NCBI GenBank assembly: GCA_964604565.1
Contig: CAZRZN010000070.1
Coordinates: forward strand, 1 to 16,853
DNA from: CAZRZN01 sp964604565
GTDB lineage: Bacteria > Pseudomonadota > Alphaproteobacteria > Rhodobacterales > Rhodobacteraceae
Direction: 5' to 3'
Length of the DNA stretch: 16,853 nucleotides
The notes under the pieces are model-generated. The model saw only the letters and a list, made by a program, of their open reading frames with translations, searched no databases and was not told the DNA's origin. Shown piece after piece: positions 7,032-14,741 of the stretch (positions are counted from its first letter, which is position 1; each line of letters starts with the position of its first letter). The position numbers and the translations under genes are program-made.

Positions 7032-8012
7032 ATGAAAGCCTTGATCTTTGACGAACCGAACAAGCCTGTCGTCACGCAAGTGCAGACCCCATCCATTTCC
7101 GAAAACGAGGTGCTGATCCAGTCGCGTCGTGTCGGAATCTGCCATTCGGATTACGAGTTGCTGGCCGGGCAATACATCATCCCGATTTCCTATCCGGTGA
7201 CCCCGGGCCACGAATGGGTCGGTGAGGTCGTCGAGGTCGGCAAGAACGTCAGCGGGCTGAAGCAGGGCGACCGTGTGGTCGGTGAATGTGTCATCAAGAC
7301 GCCCGAACGAATCCATCATTTCGGCTTTTCCATGGACGGTGCGGATCGTGAATTCTTTGCCGCGCGTCCGGAATGGCTTCACAAGCTGCCTGACGGTGTG
7401 GACGACGCCAAGGGCGCGCTCATCGAGCCCTTTACCTGTGGCTACTATGCGGTTCTGCGCCATGGTGGCGTCTGCGCTGCGGATACCGTCGTGATCTCGG
7501 GTGGCGGAACCATCGGTCTTGTGTCGGCGGCGGCTGCCATCGGCATGGGGGCGCGGGTGATCGTTGTCGATCCGGTGCCGCTGCGCCGGGACATCGCGAT
7601 GAAGCTGGGCGCCGACGGCACGGTCGATCCGTCCGATGGCGACCCGATCGAAGCCGTGCAGGACATGACCAAGGGCGGCGCCGACCTGGTGGTTGAGTGC
7701 GCCGGGCATCCGTCCTCTTTGGCCAATGTCTTCGACTACGCCCGCGATGACGGCAATGTGTCGATGGTGGGCATCAACATCGGCCAGAAATTCCCGGTCG
7801 AGCTGGGCAAGATCCAGATAAAGAACCTGAACGTGCGCGGCTGCATCGGTTCACCCGGTGTCTGGCCCGCCGCGATCCGGTTCCTGGAACGCACCGGGTT
7901 CGACCTGTCGCCGATCCAGACCCATACCTATGGCATCGACGACGCTCTGACCGCGCTGGACCTTGGCAAGTCGCCGGACAAGGCGGTCAAGGTCACGCTG
8001 GAAATCGGCTGA
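7032..8012 (+). CDS. Second zinc-type alcohol dehydrogenase (MDR family)
   Basis: The protein has 326 residues. Catalytic zinc residues are C37 (GICHSDYELL), H60 and E61 (GHEW), with E132 in IEPF. The cofactor motif is GGGTIG (157-162), and D180 at the end of the second Rossmann strand favours NAD over NADP. As in the first dehydrogenase of this operon, the four-cysteine structural zinc loop is missing (about residues 84-112 hold a single cysteine), which also explains the short length. GGGAG at 7020-7024, inside the end of the preceding gene, is the ribosome binding site, and the two genes are one base apart. Likely substrates are polyols, sugars or cyclitol intermediates. It is clearly not a close duplicate of the first enzyme. 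Confidence 0.9.
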   Translation: MKALIFDEPNKPVVTQVQTPSISENEVLIQSRRVGICHSDYELLAGQYIIPISYPVTPGHEWVGEVVEVGKNVSGLKQGDRVVGECVIKTPERIHHFGFSMDGADREFFAARPEWLHKLPDGVDDAKGALIEPFTCGYYAVLRHGGVCAADTVVISGGGTIGLVSAAAAIGMGARVIVVDPVPLRRDIAMKLGADGTVDPSDGDPIEAVQDMTKGGADLVVECAGHPSSLANVFDYARDDGNVSMVGINIGQKFPVELGKIQIKNLNVRGCIGSPGVWPAAIRFLERTGFDLSPIQTHTYGIDDALTALDLGKSPDKAVKVTLEIG

Positions 8013-8040
8013 GACGAGGCGAAACGGAAGGTTCAGGACA

Positions 8041-9063
8041 ATGGCCGACACCACTCCCAACAGCTTCGGAGCCGAGATCGGCCTGGCGTCCCTGGCCAAG
8101 GGGTTCGTGACCATTGTGGTTTCGACACTTGCGCTGATCGTGCTGTGCATTGTCTTTGCACCCTCCGCGGTCTCGGCCGGCTCGCTCATGGGGAGCCTTC
8201 CCTTCGCGGCGGTTCTGGCGATCGTCGGGCTGGGACAGATGCTTGTGGTGCAGCAAGGCGGTTTCGACCTGTCGGTGCCGGGGTCGGTGTCGTTGGCCGT
8301 TGTGATCGCAACCCACATGCCCAACGGCAACGACGCGGCCTTGTTGCAGGCGGTGCTGGTGGCGCTCGGGTTTGCCCTCGCGGCCGGTGTCCTCAACGGC
8401 ATCATGGTCGCCTACTTTCGACTGAACGCCATCGTGGCCACCATCGGGATGAACGCACTGCTCTATTCGGCGGTCTTTGCCATCTCGGGCGGGGTGCCGC
8501 GCATCACGACCAAGCTGCTGGCCAGTATCGCGGGCGGTCAAACCCTTGGAATTCCGCACTCGGTTTTCTTTGCGCTCGGAATCCTGGCCATCGTGTCTTT
8601 CGTGCTGAAAAAGACCGTCGCAGGCCGCAGGTTCGAGGCCATCGGTGCGAACCCGCGCGCCGCCCGTGCCGCGGGCCTTGGCGTGAAGCCCTATCAGGCC
8701 ATGGCCTATGTCCTTGCCCAAGTGCTCTATTGCACCGCCGGTATCCTGATCGCGGGCATAACCCGCGAACCCACGGCCTTTCAGGGCAACAGCCTGCTGC
8801 TGCCCTCGGTCGCGGTGGTCGTGCTTGCCGGAACGTCGCTTCTGGGCGGGCGCGGGTTTCCGATCTCGGTCGTGGTCGCGGCCTTCTTTCTCAACCAACT
8901 CAGCCAGTTCGCCCTGTCGATCGGTGTGCCTTATTCGGCGCAGACCATCGTTCAGGCGCTCGCGCTGGTCTTCGGCATCGGGGTCTATTCCATCGATTGG
9001 ACGACCCGTTTCAAACCAATAAAGCAAGGTCCCACGGAGGAGGAAAACCATGAGACTGTCTAA
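8041..9063 (+). CDS. CUT2-type (ribose/cyclitol) ABC transporter permease
   Basis: The protein has 340 residues with about eight to ten hydrophobic segments, of the RbsC type (BPD_transp_2). Family marks are GFDLSVPGSVSLA (compare the usual G-[IF]-D-L-S-V), EAIGANPRAARAAGLGVK in the coupling region, and a C-terminal LAGTSLLGGRGFP. It sits in the inner membrane and forms half of the translocation pore. The partner half is the permease domain fused to the ATPase at 10192-12723. ATG 8041 fits a GGAAGG-type site about ten bases upstream; earlier in-frame starts fall in the preceding gene and give a non-family N-terminus. The last 14 bases overlap the start of the binding-protein gene. Confidence 0.92.
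   Translation: MADTTPNSFGAEIGLASLAKGFVTIVVSTLALIVLCIVFAPSAVSAGSLMGSLPFAAVLAIVGLGQMLVVQQGGFDLSVPGSVSLAVVIATHMPNGNDAALLQAVLVALGFALAAGVLNGIMVAYFRLNAIVATIGMNALLYSAVFAISGGVPRITTKLLASIAGGQTLGIPHSVFFALGILAIVSFVLKKTVAGRRFEAIGANPRAARAAGLGVKPYQAMAYVLAQVLYCTAGILIAGITREPTAFQGNSLLLPSVAVVVLAGTSLLGGRGFPISVVVAAFFLNQLSQFALSIGVPYSAQTIVQALALVFGIGVYSIDWTTRFKPIKQGPTEEENHETV
9036..9043 (+). promoter_or_regulatory. Very strong ribosome binding site for the binding-protein gene
   Basis: GGAGGAGG ends six bases before ATG 9050 and lies inside the end of the permease gene. It is the best match to the anti-Shine-Dalgarno sequence in this operon. It fits the need to make much more binding protein than membrane components. 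Confidence 0.8.
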
Positions 9064-10117
9064 CCTGAAAGCGTGCAGCGCAATCGCGGCATTGGGCCTC
9101 GGTCTGTCACTGTCCGCCACATCGGCCACTGCGCAGGACGTCCCGTCCTGGTGCGGTCCGAACGACGCCACCCTGGCCCTGCTGGACGGCTTTGGCGGCA
9201 ACAGCTGGCGGCTGGTGACCACCGCCTCCGGCAAGGAGGAGGCGGAAAAATGCCCGCGCATCACAGACTATTTCTACGCGGATGGTCAGGGTGACACGCA
9301 AAAGGCGATCTCCGACATCAATTCGATGGCGGCACGCGGCGTCGACGCCATGGTGGTCTTCGGCGATGCGGGTCCGGCGGTTCTGCCGGCGCTGACCAAC
9401 GCCTATCGGTCCGGTGCCGTGGTGGTGCCCTACCGCGTGAACGTGGGCGGCGAGGCAGGTCGCAACTACACGCGCTTCATCGGCGCCGATTTCGTCTATG
9501 ACGGCGAAAGCTGGGGCACGTGGATCAAGGAGAACTTCCCGGAGGGTGCGAACATCCTGTTCCTGTCCGGTCCGGCCGGCAACAGTCAGGGCCTTGATGA
9601 ACTCACGGGCATGAAGAACATTCTGGACGACAGCTATGTCTTTCTCAACCCGGATCCTTTCGCCGTGACCAACTGGGATCCGTCGCTGACACAGCAGGTC
9701 TTGTCGGCTGCCATCGCTCAGCATGACGACATTGACGTCATCGTGTCCGATTTCGGTCCGTCGCTGGTCGGCGCTCTGCCGGTCTTCAAGAACTTTGACC
9801 GGTCGATCCCGGCGCTGGCGACCTCGGACGGCAATTCGCTGGGCTGCTTCTGGCACGAGAACCAGGCAGACAACCCCGACTTCAAGCTCTTCACCGTGGC
9901 GACCGGCAATGACAACGTGCGCCTGGCCGTGCAATGGGCCATCGCCGAAGCGACTGGCGGTGAGCCGCCTGCGGCCGAAATCTTCGAGGCGCCGAACTTC
10001 GAAGACTCCACTGATGGCGATCCAAGCGAGGTTCTGTGCCGCGCGGATCTGCCCGGTGCCATCTACCTGTCGTCAAAGCTGCCGGCGGATGATCAGGCGA
10101 AGGCCGTGGGCCAGTAA
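9050..10117 (+). CDS. Periplasmic sugar/cyclitol-binding protein (RbsB-like, type I fold)
   Basis: The protein has 355 residues. The signal peptide has a basic start (MRLSNLK), a hydrophobic core (AIAALGLGLSL) and an AxA cleavage site after A28 (SATA, then QD). The mature part has the type I periplasmic-binding layout: DTQKAISDINSMAARGVDAMVVFGDAG in lobe one, then FIGADFVYDGESWGTWIKENFPEGANILFLSG (quoted in part) across the hinge, and ALATSDGNSLGC in the second half. The ligand would be a monosaccharide, a cyclitol or a small glycoside; it cannot be read from the sequence. Four cysteines in the mature chain (C35, C68 and two later) are more than usual for RbsB relatives and could form disulfides in the periplasm. 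It is translated from an overlap with the permease gene. Confidence 0.92.
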   Translation: MRLSNLKACSAIAALGLGLSLSATSATAQDVPSWCGPNDATLALLDGFGGNSWRLVTTASGKEEAEKCPRITDYFYADGQGDTQKAISDINSMAARGVDAMVVFGDAGPAVLPALTNAYRSGAVVVPYRVNVGGEAGRNYTRFIGADFVYDGESWGTWIKENFPEGANILFLSGPAGNSQGLDELTGMKNILDDSYVFLNPDPFAVTNWDPSLTQQVLSAAIAQHDDIDVIVSDFGPSLVGALPVFKNFDRSIPALATSDGNSLGCFWHENQADNPDFKLFTVATGNDNVRLAVQWAIAEATGGEPPAAEIFEAPNFEDSTDGDPSEVLCRADLPGAIYLSSKLPADDQAKAVGQ

Positions 10118-10124
10118 AGATCCC

Positions 10125-10154
10125 GACCCCGGGCGGCGGATGCCGTCCGGGGTC
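10125..10154 (+). promoter_or_regulatory. Intercistronic stem-loop after the binding-protein gene
   Basis: GACCCCGGGCGGC (10125-10137) pairs along its full length with GCCGTCCGGGGTC (10142-10154) around a GGAT loop: thirteen pairs with a single G-U. No T tract follows, so it is unlikely to be a full terminator. It resembles the stabilising or partially terminating hairpins that follow binding-protein genes in sugar transport operons, which keep the upstream mRNA abundant. It lies eight bases after the stop codon and 37 bases before the ATPase-permease start. Confidence 0.8.
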
Positions 10155-10191
10155 TACTGAATCGAAACCACTGACCCGCGGAAACGAACGG

Positions 10192-12723
10192 ATGATACCA
10201 TTGGCTGAGATTGCACTGGCAGAAAGGGCGGAGGACACGGGCGACACCGCGCTGGCAAACCCCGTGATCCGCCTGAGCGGCGTGTCAAAGTCCTTTGGCG
10301 CCATCCGCGCGCTGACCGATGTGAGTGTCGACATCCACCGGGGCGAAGTGCATGCCATCCTCGGCGAGAACGGTGCTGGCAAATCGACCCTGATGAACAT
10401 CATCACAGGCGTGCTTCAGCCCAGCAAGGGCCAGATCGAATTCGACGGCCGCAGCGTGATGCCGCTGTCGCCGGAAAGTTCGGCCGCGCTGGGAGTTGCG
10501 ATTTCCTACCAGCACCCGGCAATCCTGCCCGACATGACGGTTCTGGAGAACCTCCAGGTCTCGCTGCCCGCCGCGATCTTTTCCACGGGCCGGCATGACC
10601 GCATCGGCCGTGGCCTGCTGGACGAGGTCGGCCTCCATGTGCCGCTGAACGCGCGCGTCGATACGTTGACCATCGCCCAGAAGCACCTCTTGGAGCTGGC
10701 CAAGGCGCTGGCTGTCAATCCCAAGGTGTTGATCCTGGATGAACCCACCGCGTCGCTGGATCAGGACGCGACGGACATGCTGTTTGCCAAGGTCCGAAGG
10801 CTCAAGGAGGGCGGCACCGCCGTCATCTACATCACCCACCGGCTGGCGGAATTGCGCCAGATCGCGGATCGGGTCACGGTTCTGCGCGACGGCAAGCATC
10901 GGGGCAGTGCACCGGCCAGCCAGATCAGCAACGCCGAACTGCTGGACCTGATCGTCGGGCGCACGCTGGCCTCTGCCTTTCCGCCGAAGTGCGCAGAAAC
11001 CGACCCGGCGGTAAACTTCGAGGTCAGTGGCCTGACTGGGCGCAAGTTCGCGGACATCTCGTTCAAGGTCGGGCGCGGGCAGATCATCGGTGTGGCCGGT
11101 GTCGAAGGCAACGGCCAGTCGGACCTGATGCGCACGCTTGTCGGGCTACAGCCCTGCACCGGCGATATCCGGCTGGAAGGCCGCGCTCTGGCCCCGAACG
11201 AGTTGAAGACCATGGCCGCCTTCATGCCCTCTGATCGCCATTCCGAGGGATTGGCCGCCGATCTGACCATCCGCGAAAACGCGACCGTCGCATCGCTCGA
11301 CAAATATGCGTCGGCCGGCGTTCTGGACCGGGGGCGTGAGGTCGCCAAGGTGCGGGACGTCTTCACGTCGCTGTCGGTGAAGGCCGCAGGCATGGAGGCC
11401 AAGGTGTCCTCTCTGTCAGGGGGCAATCAGCAAAAGATCGTCATGTCGCGGGCGCTGCTGTCCGAGCCGGGATACATCGTCGCGGATGAACCTACCCAGG
11501 GTGTCGACGTCGGTGCACGGTTCGAAATCTACCGCATCCTCCGCGAGGTATCGGATGCGGGAACGCCGGTGATCGTCAATTCATCGGATGCCGCCGAACT
11601 GGAAGGTCTGTGCGATATCGTGTTGGTCATGTCCCGGGGGCGGATCGTCGAAACCCTGCGCGGCGACGACATCACCGAGGCGCGGATCGTCGGTGCCGCG
11701 GTCGGGGCAGATACGGACGCGCATCACGTCGAGGAGGCACGGCGCACGCAAGTCGGGTTCGGCGCGAAGTTGCGTCATTTCGTGCAGACCGACAACGCGA
11801 CGGCGGTGCCGCTGACGCTGGTTGCGGTTCTGTTGGCCCTTTTCGTCAGCGGACAGAATGAAAACTATCTTTCGGCCTTCAACGTGTCGAACATCCTGAT
11901 CCTTGCCACGGCACTGGGCTTCATCGCCTTGGGCCAGACCATTGCCCTCTTGATGGGCGGGATCGATCTGTCGGTCGGACCTCTGGCCGGGTTCTGCGTG
12001 GTCATCGGGTCTTTCTTCATAAATGACGGCCAGTCGGCTGCGACCATGGCGCTGGGTTTCGCGCTGATGTTCGGGGCGGCTGCGGCGGTCGGTTTGATTA
12101 ATGGTGTATTGATCCGGTTTGGCAATTTCACGCCGATCGCAGCCACGCTGGCCATGTTCATAGGCTTGCAGGGCATGAGTTTCGTTCTGCGCGACGGCCC
12201 CGGCGGGTATATCTCGTTCGACGTGATCGACATGCTGACGTTGCGTTTCGGTCCGATCCCTCTGGCCTTTCTTGTCATGGTCGGTCTTGCCATTGCGCTG
12301 GAGTTCGGTCTGCGCCGCATGCGCCCCGGTCTACAGTTGCGTGCCGTGGGATCGCATGAGGAAGCGGCGCGGCGTATCGGCGTGCGCACGGATCGCACCT
12401 TTGTTCTGGGCTATGTCGCCGTATCGCTGCTGACCGCCCTCGGGGCGATCATGCTGATGGCGCAGATCGGTGTCGGCGATCCCGCGCAGGGTGTGAACTA
12501 CACGCTGGGCAGTATCACGGCGGTCGTATTGGGCGGCACCAGTCTGCTGGGCGGGCGCGGCACTTTCATCGGGTCCGTGCTGGGCGCCCTCTTGCTGACC
12601 GAGGTGCTGAACGCGGTGTCATTCCTCGGCCTGTCGCAAAGCTATCAATATGGGTTCCAAGGGCTGCTGATCCTCGTTGCGGCACTCATCTACACGACTG
12701 CACGCCGCCGCCGCGAAGAATGA
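10192..12723 (+). CDS. Fused CUT2 ABC transporter: tandem ATPase (RbsA-like) plus permease (RbsC-like)
   Basis: The protein has 843 residues. Residues about 25-255 are the first nucleotide-binding domain: Walker A GENGAGKST (58-66), a degenerate signature (LTIAQKHLLEL), Walker B LILDEP with D183 and E184, and switch H216. Residues about 275-510 are the second domain. It lacks a true Walker A (GVAGVEGNGQSDLM) but has the canonical signature LSGGNQQ (408-414) and ADEPTQGVD, as is normal for RbsA/MglA ATPases. From about residue 537 to the end is a complete membrane permease with GGIDLSVGPLAG, AVGSHEEAARRIGV and GGTSLLGGRGTF. RbsA is normally about 500 residues and separate, so this is a fusion of the ATPase with one pore subunit. 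With the separate permease upstream it would build an asymmetric pore. The frame is continuous, so it is not a sequencing join on the evidence here. Confidence 0.93.
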   Translation: MIPLAEIALAERAEDTGDTALANPVIRLSGVSKSFGAIRALTDVSVDIHRGEVHAILGENGAGKSTLMNIITGVLQPSKGQIEFDGRSVMPLSPESSAALGVAISYQHPAILPDMTVLENLQVSLPAAIFSTGRHDRIGRGLLDEVGLHVPLNARVDTLTIAQKHLLELAKALAVNPKVLILDEPTASLDQDATDMLFAKVRRLKEGGTAVIYITHRLAELRQIADRVTVLRDGKHRGSAPASQISNAELLDLIVGRTLASAFPPKCAETDPAVNFEVSGLTGRKFADISFKVGRGQIIGVAGVEGNGQSDLMRTLVGLQPCTGDIRLEGRALAPNELKTMAAFMPSDRHSEGLAADLTIRENATVASLDKYASAGVLDRGREVAKVRDVFTSLSVKAAGMEAKVSSLSGGNQQKIVMSRALLSEPGYIVADEPTQGVDVGARFEIYRILREVSDAGTPVIVNSSDAAELEGLCDIVLVMSRGRIVETLRGDDITEARIVGAAVGADTDAHHVEEARRTQVGFGAKLRHFVQTDNATAVPLTLVAVLLALFVSGQNENYLSAFNVSNILILATALGFIALGQTIALLMGGIDLSVGPLAGFCVVIGSFFINDGQSAATMALGFALMFGAAAAVGLINGVLIRFGNFTPIAATLAMFIGLQGMSFVLRDGPGGYISFDVIDMLTLRFGPIPLAFLVMVGLAIALEFGLRRMRPGLQLRAVGSHEEAARRIGVRTDRTFVLGYVAVSLLTALGAIMLMAQIGVGDPAQGVNYTLGSITAVVLGGTSLLGGRGTFIGSVLGALLLTEVLNAVSFLGLSQSYQYGFQGLLILVAALIYTTARRRREE

Positions 12724-12779
12724 TCCGGGGTCCGCGTTGCACAACGACCGTTCCGCCATCGAGGACGCAAGGAGACATC

Positions 12780-13844
12780 ATGACGGAAGCTTTCATCTAC
12801 GCCTCCAGTCCCGGACGCGTGGTCTTTGGCCCGGGCAAGCTGGCCTGCGTCGCCGAGGAAATCGCATTGCTCGGTTGCAAGAAGGCGCTGATCCTGTCGA
12901 CCGCCTTTCAAAGGCAGGAGGCAGACAGGCTGGCAGACGAGCTTGGCCCGCTGGCCGCCGGAACCTTCTCAGAGGCTGCGATGCATACGCCGGTCGCCGT
13001 GACCGAGGCGGCACTGGAAACCTATGACGCCGCCGGGGCGGATTGCATCGTCGCGCTTGGTGGCGGCTCGACCATCGGGCTGGGCAAGGCCATAGCCTGG
13101 CGTAACGATGCACCGCAACTGGTGATCGCCACCACCTATGCCGGGTCTGAGGTGACGGATATCCTTGGCCAGACGGAAAACGGCCGAAAGACCACGGCCC
13201 GAGACCCCAAGATCCGTCCGGAGACTGTCATCTATGACCCGGACCTGACCTTGAGCCTGCCCGTGGCCATGAGCGTGGCCAGCGGCCTGAACGCTATGGC
13301 CCACGCGGTCGAGGGCCTTTACGCGCCCGACGCGAACCCTGTGACCTCGCTGATGGCGGTGGAGGCGTTGCGGGCGCTTAAATCGGCGCTTCCGAAGATC
13401 GTTGCCGGACCCGCCGGACACGATGCGCGCGCCGAGGCGCTCTACGGGGCGTGGCTCTGCGGGAGCGTTCTCGGCGCCGTCGCAATGTCGCTGCATCACA
13501 AGCTTTGCCATACGCTGGGGGGCGCATTCGGCATGCCACACGCGGAAACCCACGCGATCCTGCTCCCCCATACCGCCGCCTACAATTCTTCGGCGGCGTC
13601 GAAGGAACTGGCGCGCGCGACCGAACTTTTCGGCGGCGATCTTGGCGGTGGCCTGCATGACTTTGCAGCGTCCATCGGCGCGCCCCTGGCCTTGTCCGAT
13701 CTCGGCCTGAAGCAGGGTGATCTGGTCAAAGCCGCCGATATGGCGGTCCAGAATCCCTACAAGAATCCCCGCGAGGTGACTCGCGAAGGACTCCTGGACC
13801 TGTTGACCCGCGCCCATGCCGGTCAGCGGCCCAAAGTCACGTGA
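12780..13844 (+). CDS. Maleylacetate reductase
   Basis: The protein has 354 residues and belongs to the iron-containing alcohol dehydrogenase superfamily, maleylacetate reductase branch. Maleylacetate reductase converts maleylacetate to 3-oxoadipate with NAD(P)H, the step after hydroxyquinol ring cleavage. Visible marks are RVVFGPGKL near the N-terminus, the nucleotide-binding GGGSTIGLGKA (94 onward), TTYAGSEVTDI and SGLNAMAHAVEGLYA. In the last, N171 stands where iron alcohol dehydrogenases have the metal-binding aspartate, which is typical of this metal-independent branch. CHTLGGAFGMPHAETHA is the usual C-terminal histidine region. AAGGAGA ending six bases before ATG 12780 sets the start. 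The adjacent dioxygenase gene strongly supports the assignment. Confidence 0.93.
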   Translation: MTEAFIYASSPGRVVFGPGKLACVAEEIALLGCKKALILSTAFQRQEADRLADELGPLAAGTFSEAAMHTPVAVTEAALETYDAAGADCIVALGGGSTIGLGKAIAWRNDAPQLVIATTYAGSEVTDILGQTENGRKTTARDPKIRPETVIYDPDLTLSLPVAMSVASGLNAMAHAVEGLYAPDANPVTSLMAVEALRALKSALPKIVAGPAGHDARAEALYGAWLCGSVLGAVAMSLHHKLCHTLGGAFGMPHAETHAILLPHTAAYNSSAASKELARATELFGGDLGGGLHDFAASIGAPLALSDLGLKQGDLVKAADMAVQNPYKNPREVTREGLLDLLTRAHAGQRPKVT

Positions 13845-13850
13845 AAATGG

Positions 13851-14717
13851 ATGGACGCCATGAACCAACACGCTGAAATCGCCTATTTCACCGAGGAGGC
13901 CTCGGTCGACACTGTCAATGCCCGCATCGCGGAGGATGCGGACGCGCGGTTGAAGACAGTGATGGAAAGTCTGGTCCGGCATCTGCATGCCTTCGTCAAG
14001 GATGTGGAACTCACGCAGGACGAATGGGGGGTGGCCATCGACTTTCTGACAAGGACCGGTCAGCTCTGTGACGAGAACCGGCAGGAATTCATCCTCTTGT
14101 CCGACGTGCTGGGCGTTTCGATGCTGGTCGACGCGATCAACAATCGCCGCCCCACGGGCGCAACGGAAAACACGGTTCTGGGTCCGTTCCACGTGGATGG
14201 CGTGCCGGAATACGAAATGGGCGCAAGCATCACCAAGGCCGGTGGGCAAGAGACTTGCCGCTTCCAAGGAACCGTGACCGACCTCGACGGCAATCCCGTC
14301 GAAGGTGCGCGCATCGACGTCTGGAGCGACAGCGAGGACGGTTTCTACGACGTGCAACAACCGGACGTCCAGCCACGCCACAACAACCGTGGCGTCTTCA
14401 TCACGGGTCCGGACGGGCGCTATTCGTTTGATGGCATCAAGCCGGTTTCGTATCCGATCCCAGATGACGGTCCGGTTGGGCAGATGCTTGTCCATCTCGG
14501 GCGGCATCCTTACCGCCCGGCGCACATGCACTTCATTGTCAGCGCCAATGGCTATGACACGGTCACGACGCACACCTTCGTCGAGGGGGACAGTTACCTG
14601 ACCTCCGACGCGGTGTTCGGCGTAAAGCAATCCCTGATCGCCGGCTTCGAACCGGTCGAGAAAGGCGAGACACGATGGGAGTCGCGCTATGACTTCGTGC
14701 TGCACCGTATCGCGTAA
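13851..14717 (+). CDS. Hydroxyquinol 1,2-dioxygenase (intradiol ring-cleavage dioxygenase)
   Basis: The protein has 288 residues. The N-terminal helical dimerisation domain (about 20-105) is followed by the beta-sandwich catalytic domain. The four Fe(III) ligands are all visible: Y166 (DGFYDVQ), Y201 (SYPIPDDGPVG), H225 and H227 (RPAHMHFIV). The form TENTVLGPFH and the linker pattern match hydroxyquinol and catechol intradiol enzymes; length and the neighbouring maleylacetate reductase favour hydroxyquinol (1,2,4-trihydroxybenzene) over catechol. The product, 3-hydroxy-cis,cis-muconate, is the tautomer of maleylacetate. The enzyme is cytoplasmic. The gene starts six bases after the preceding stop. 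Two starts are possible, 13851 and 13860, neither with a strong ribosome binding site; GGA before 13860 is four bases away. Chlorocatechol dioxygenase is the main alternative and is less likely, as no cycloisomerase or dienelactone hydrolase is present. Confidence 0.93.
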   Translation: MDAMNQHAEIAYFTEEASVDTVNARIAEDADARLKTVMESLVRHLHAFVKDVELTQDEWGVAIDFLTRTGQLCDENRQEFILLSDVLGVSMLVDAINNRRPTGATENTVLGPFHVDGVPEYEMGASITKAGGQETCRFQGTVTDLDGNPVEGARIDVWSDSEDGFYDVQQPDVQPRHNNRGVFITGPDGRYSFDGIKPVSYPIPDDGPVGQMLVHLGRHPYRPAHMHFIVSANGYDTVTTHTFVEGDSYLTSDAVFGVKQSLIAGFEPVEKGETRWESRYDFVLHRIA

Positions 14718-14741
14718 CGCATGCCAATGAGGTCAGGCGCC

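Noticed and set aside
7963..8040. Arginine-rich N-terminal extension of the permease
   Set aside because: It lies inside the preceding dehydrogenase gene in another frame. ATG 8041 gives a normal permease N-terminus.
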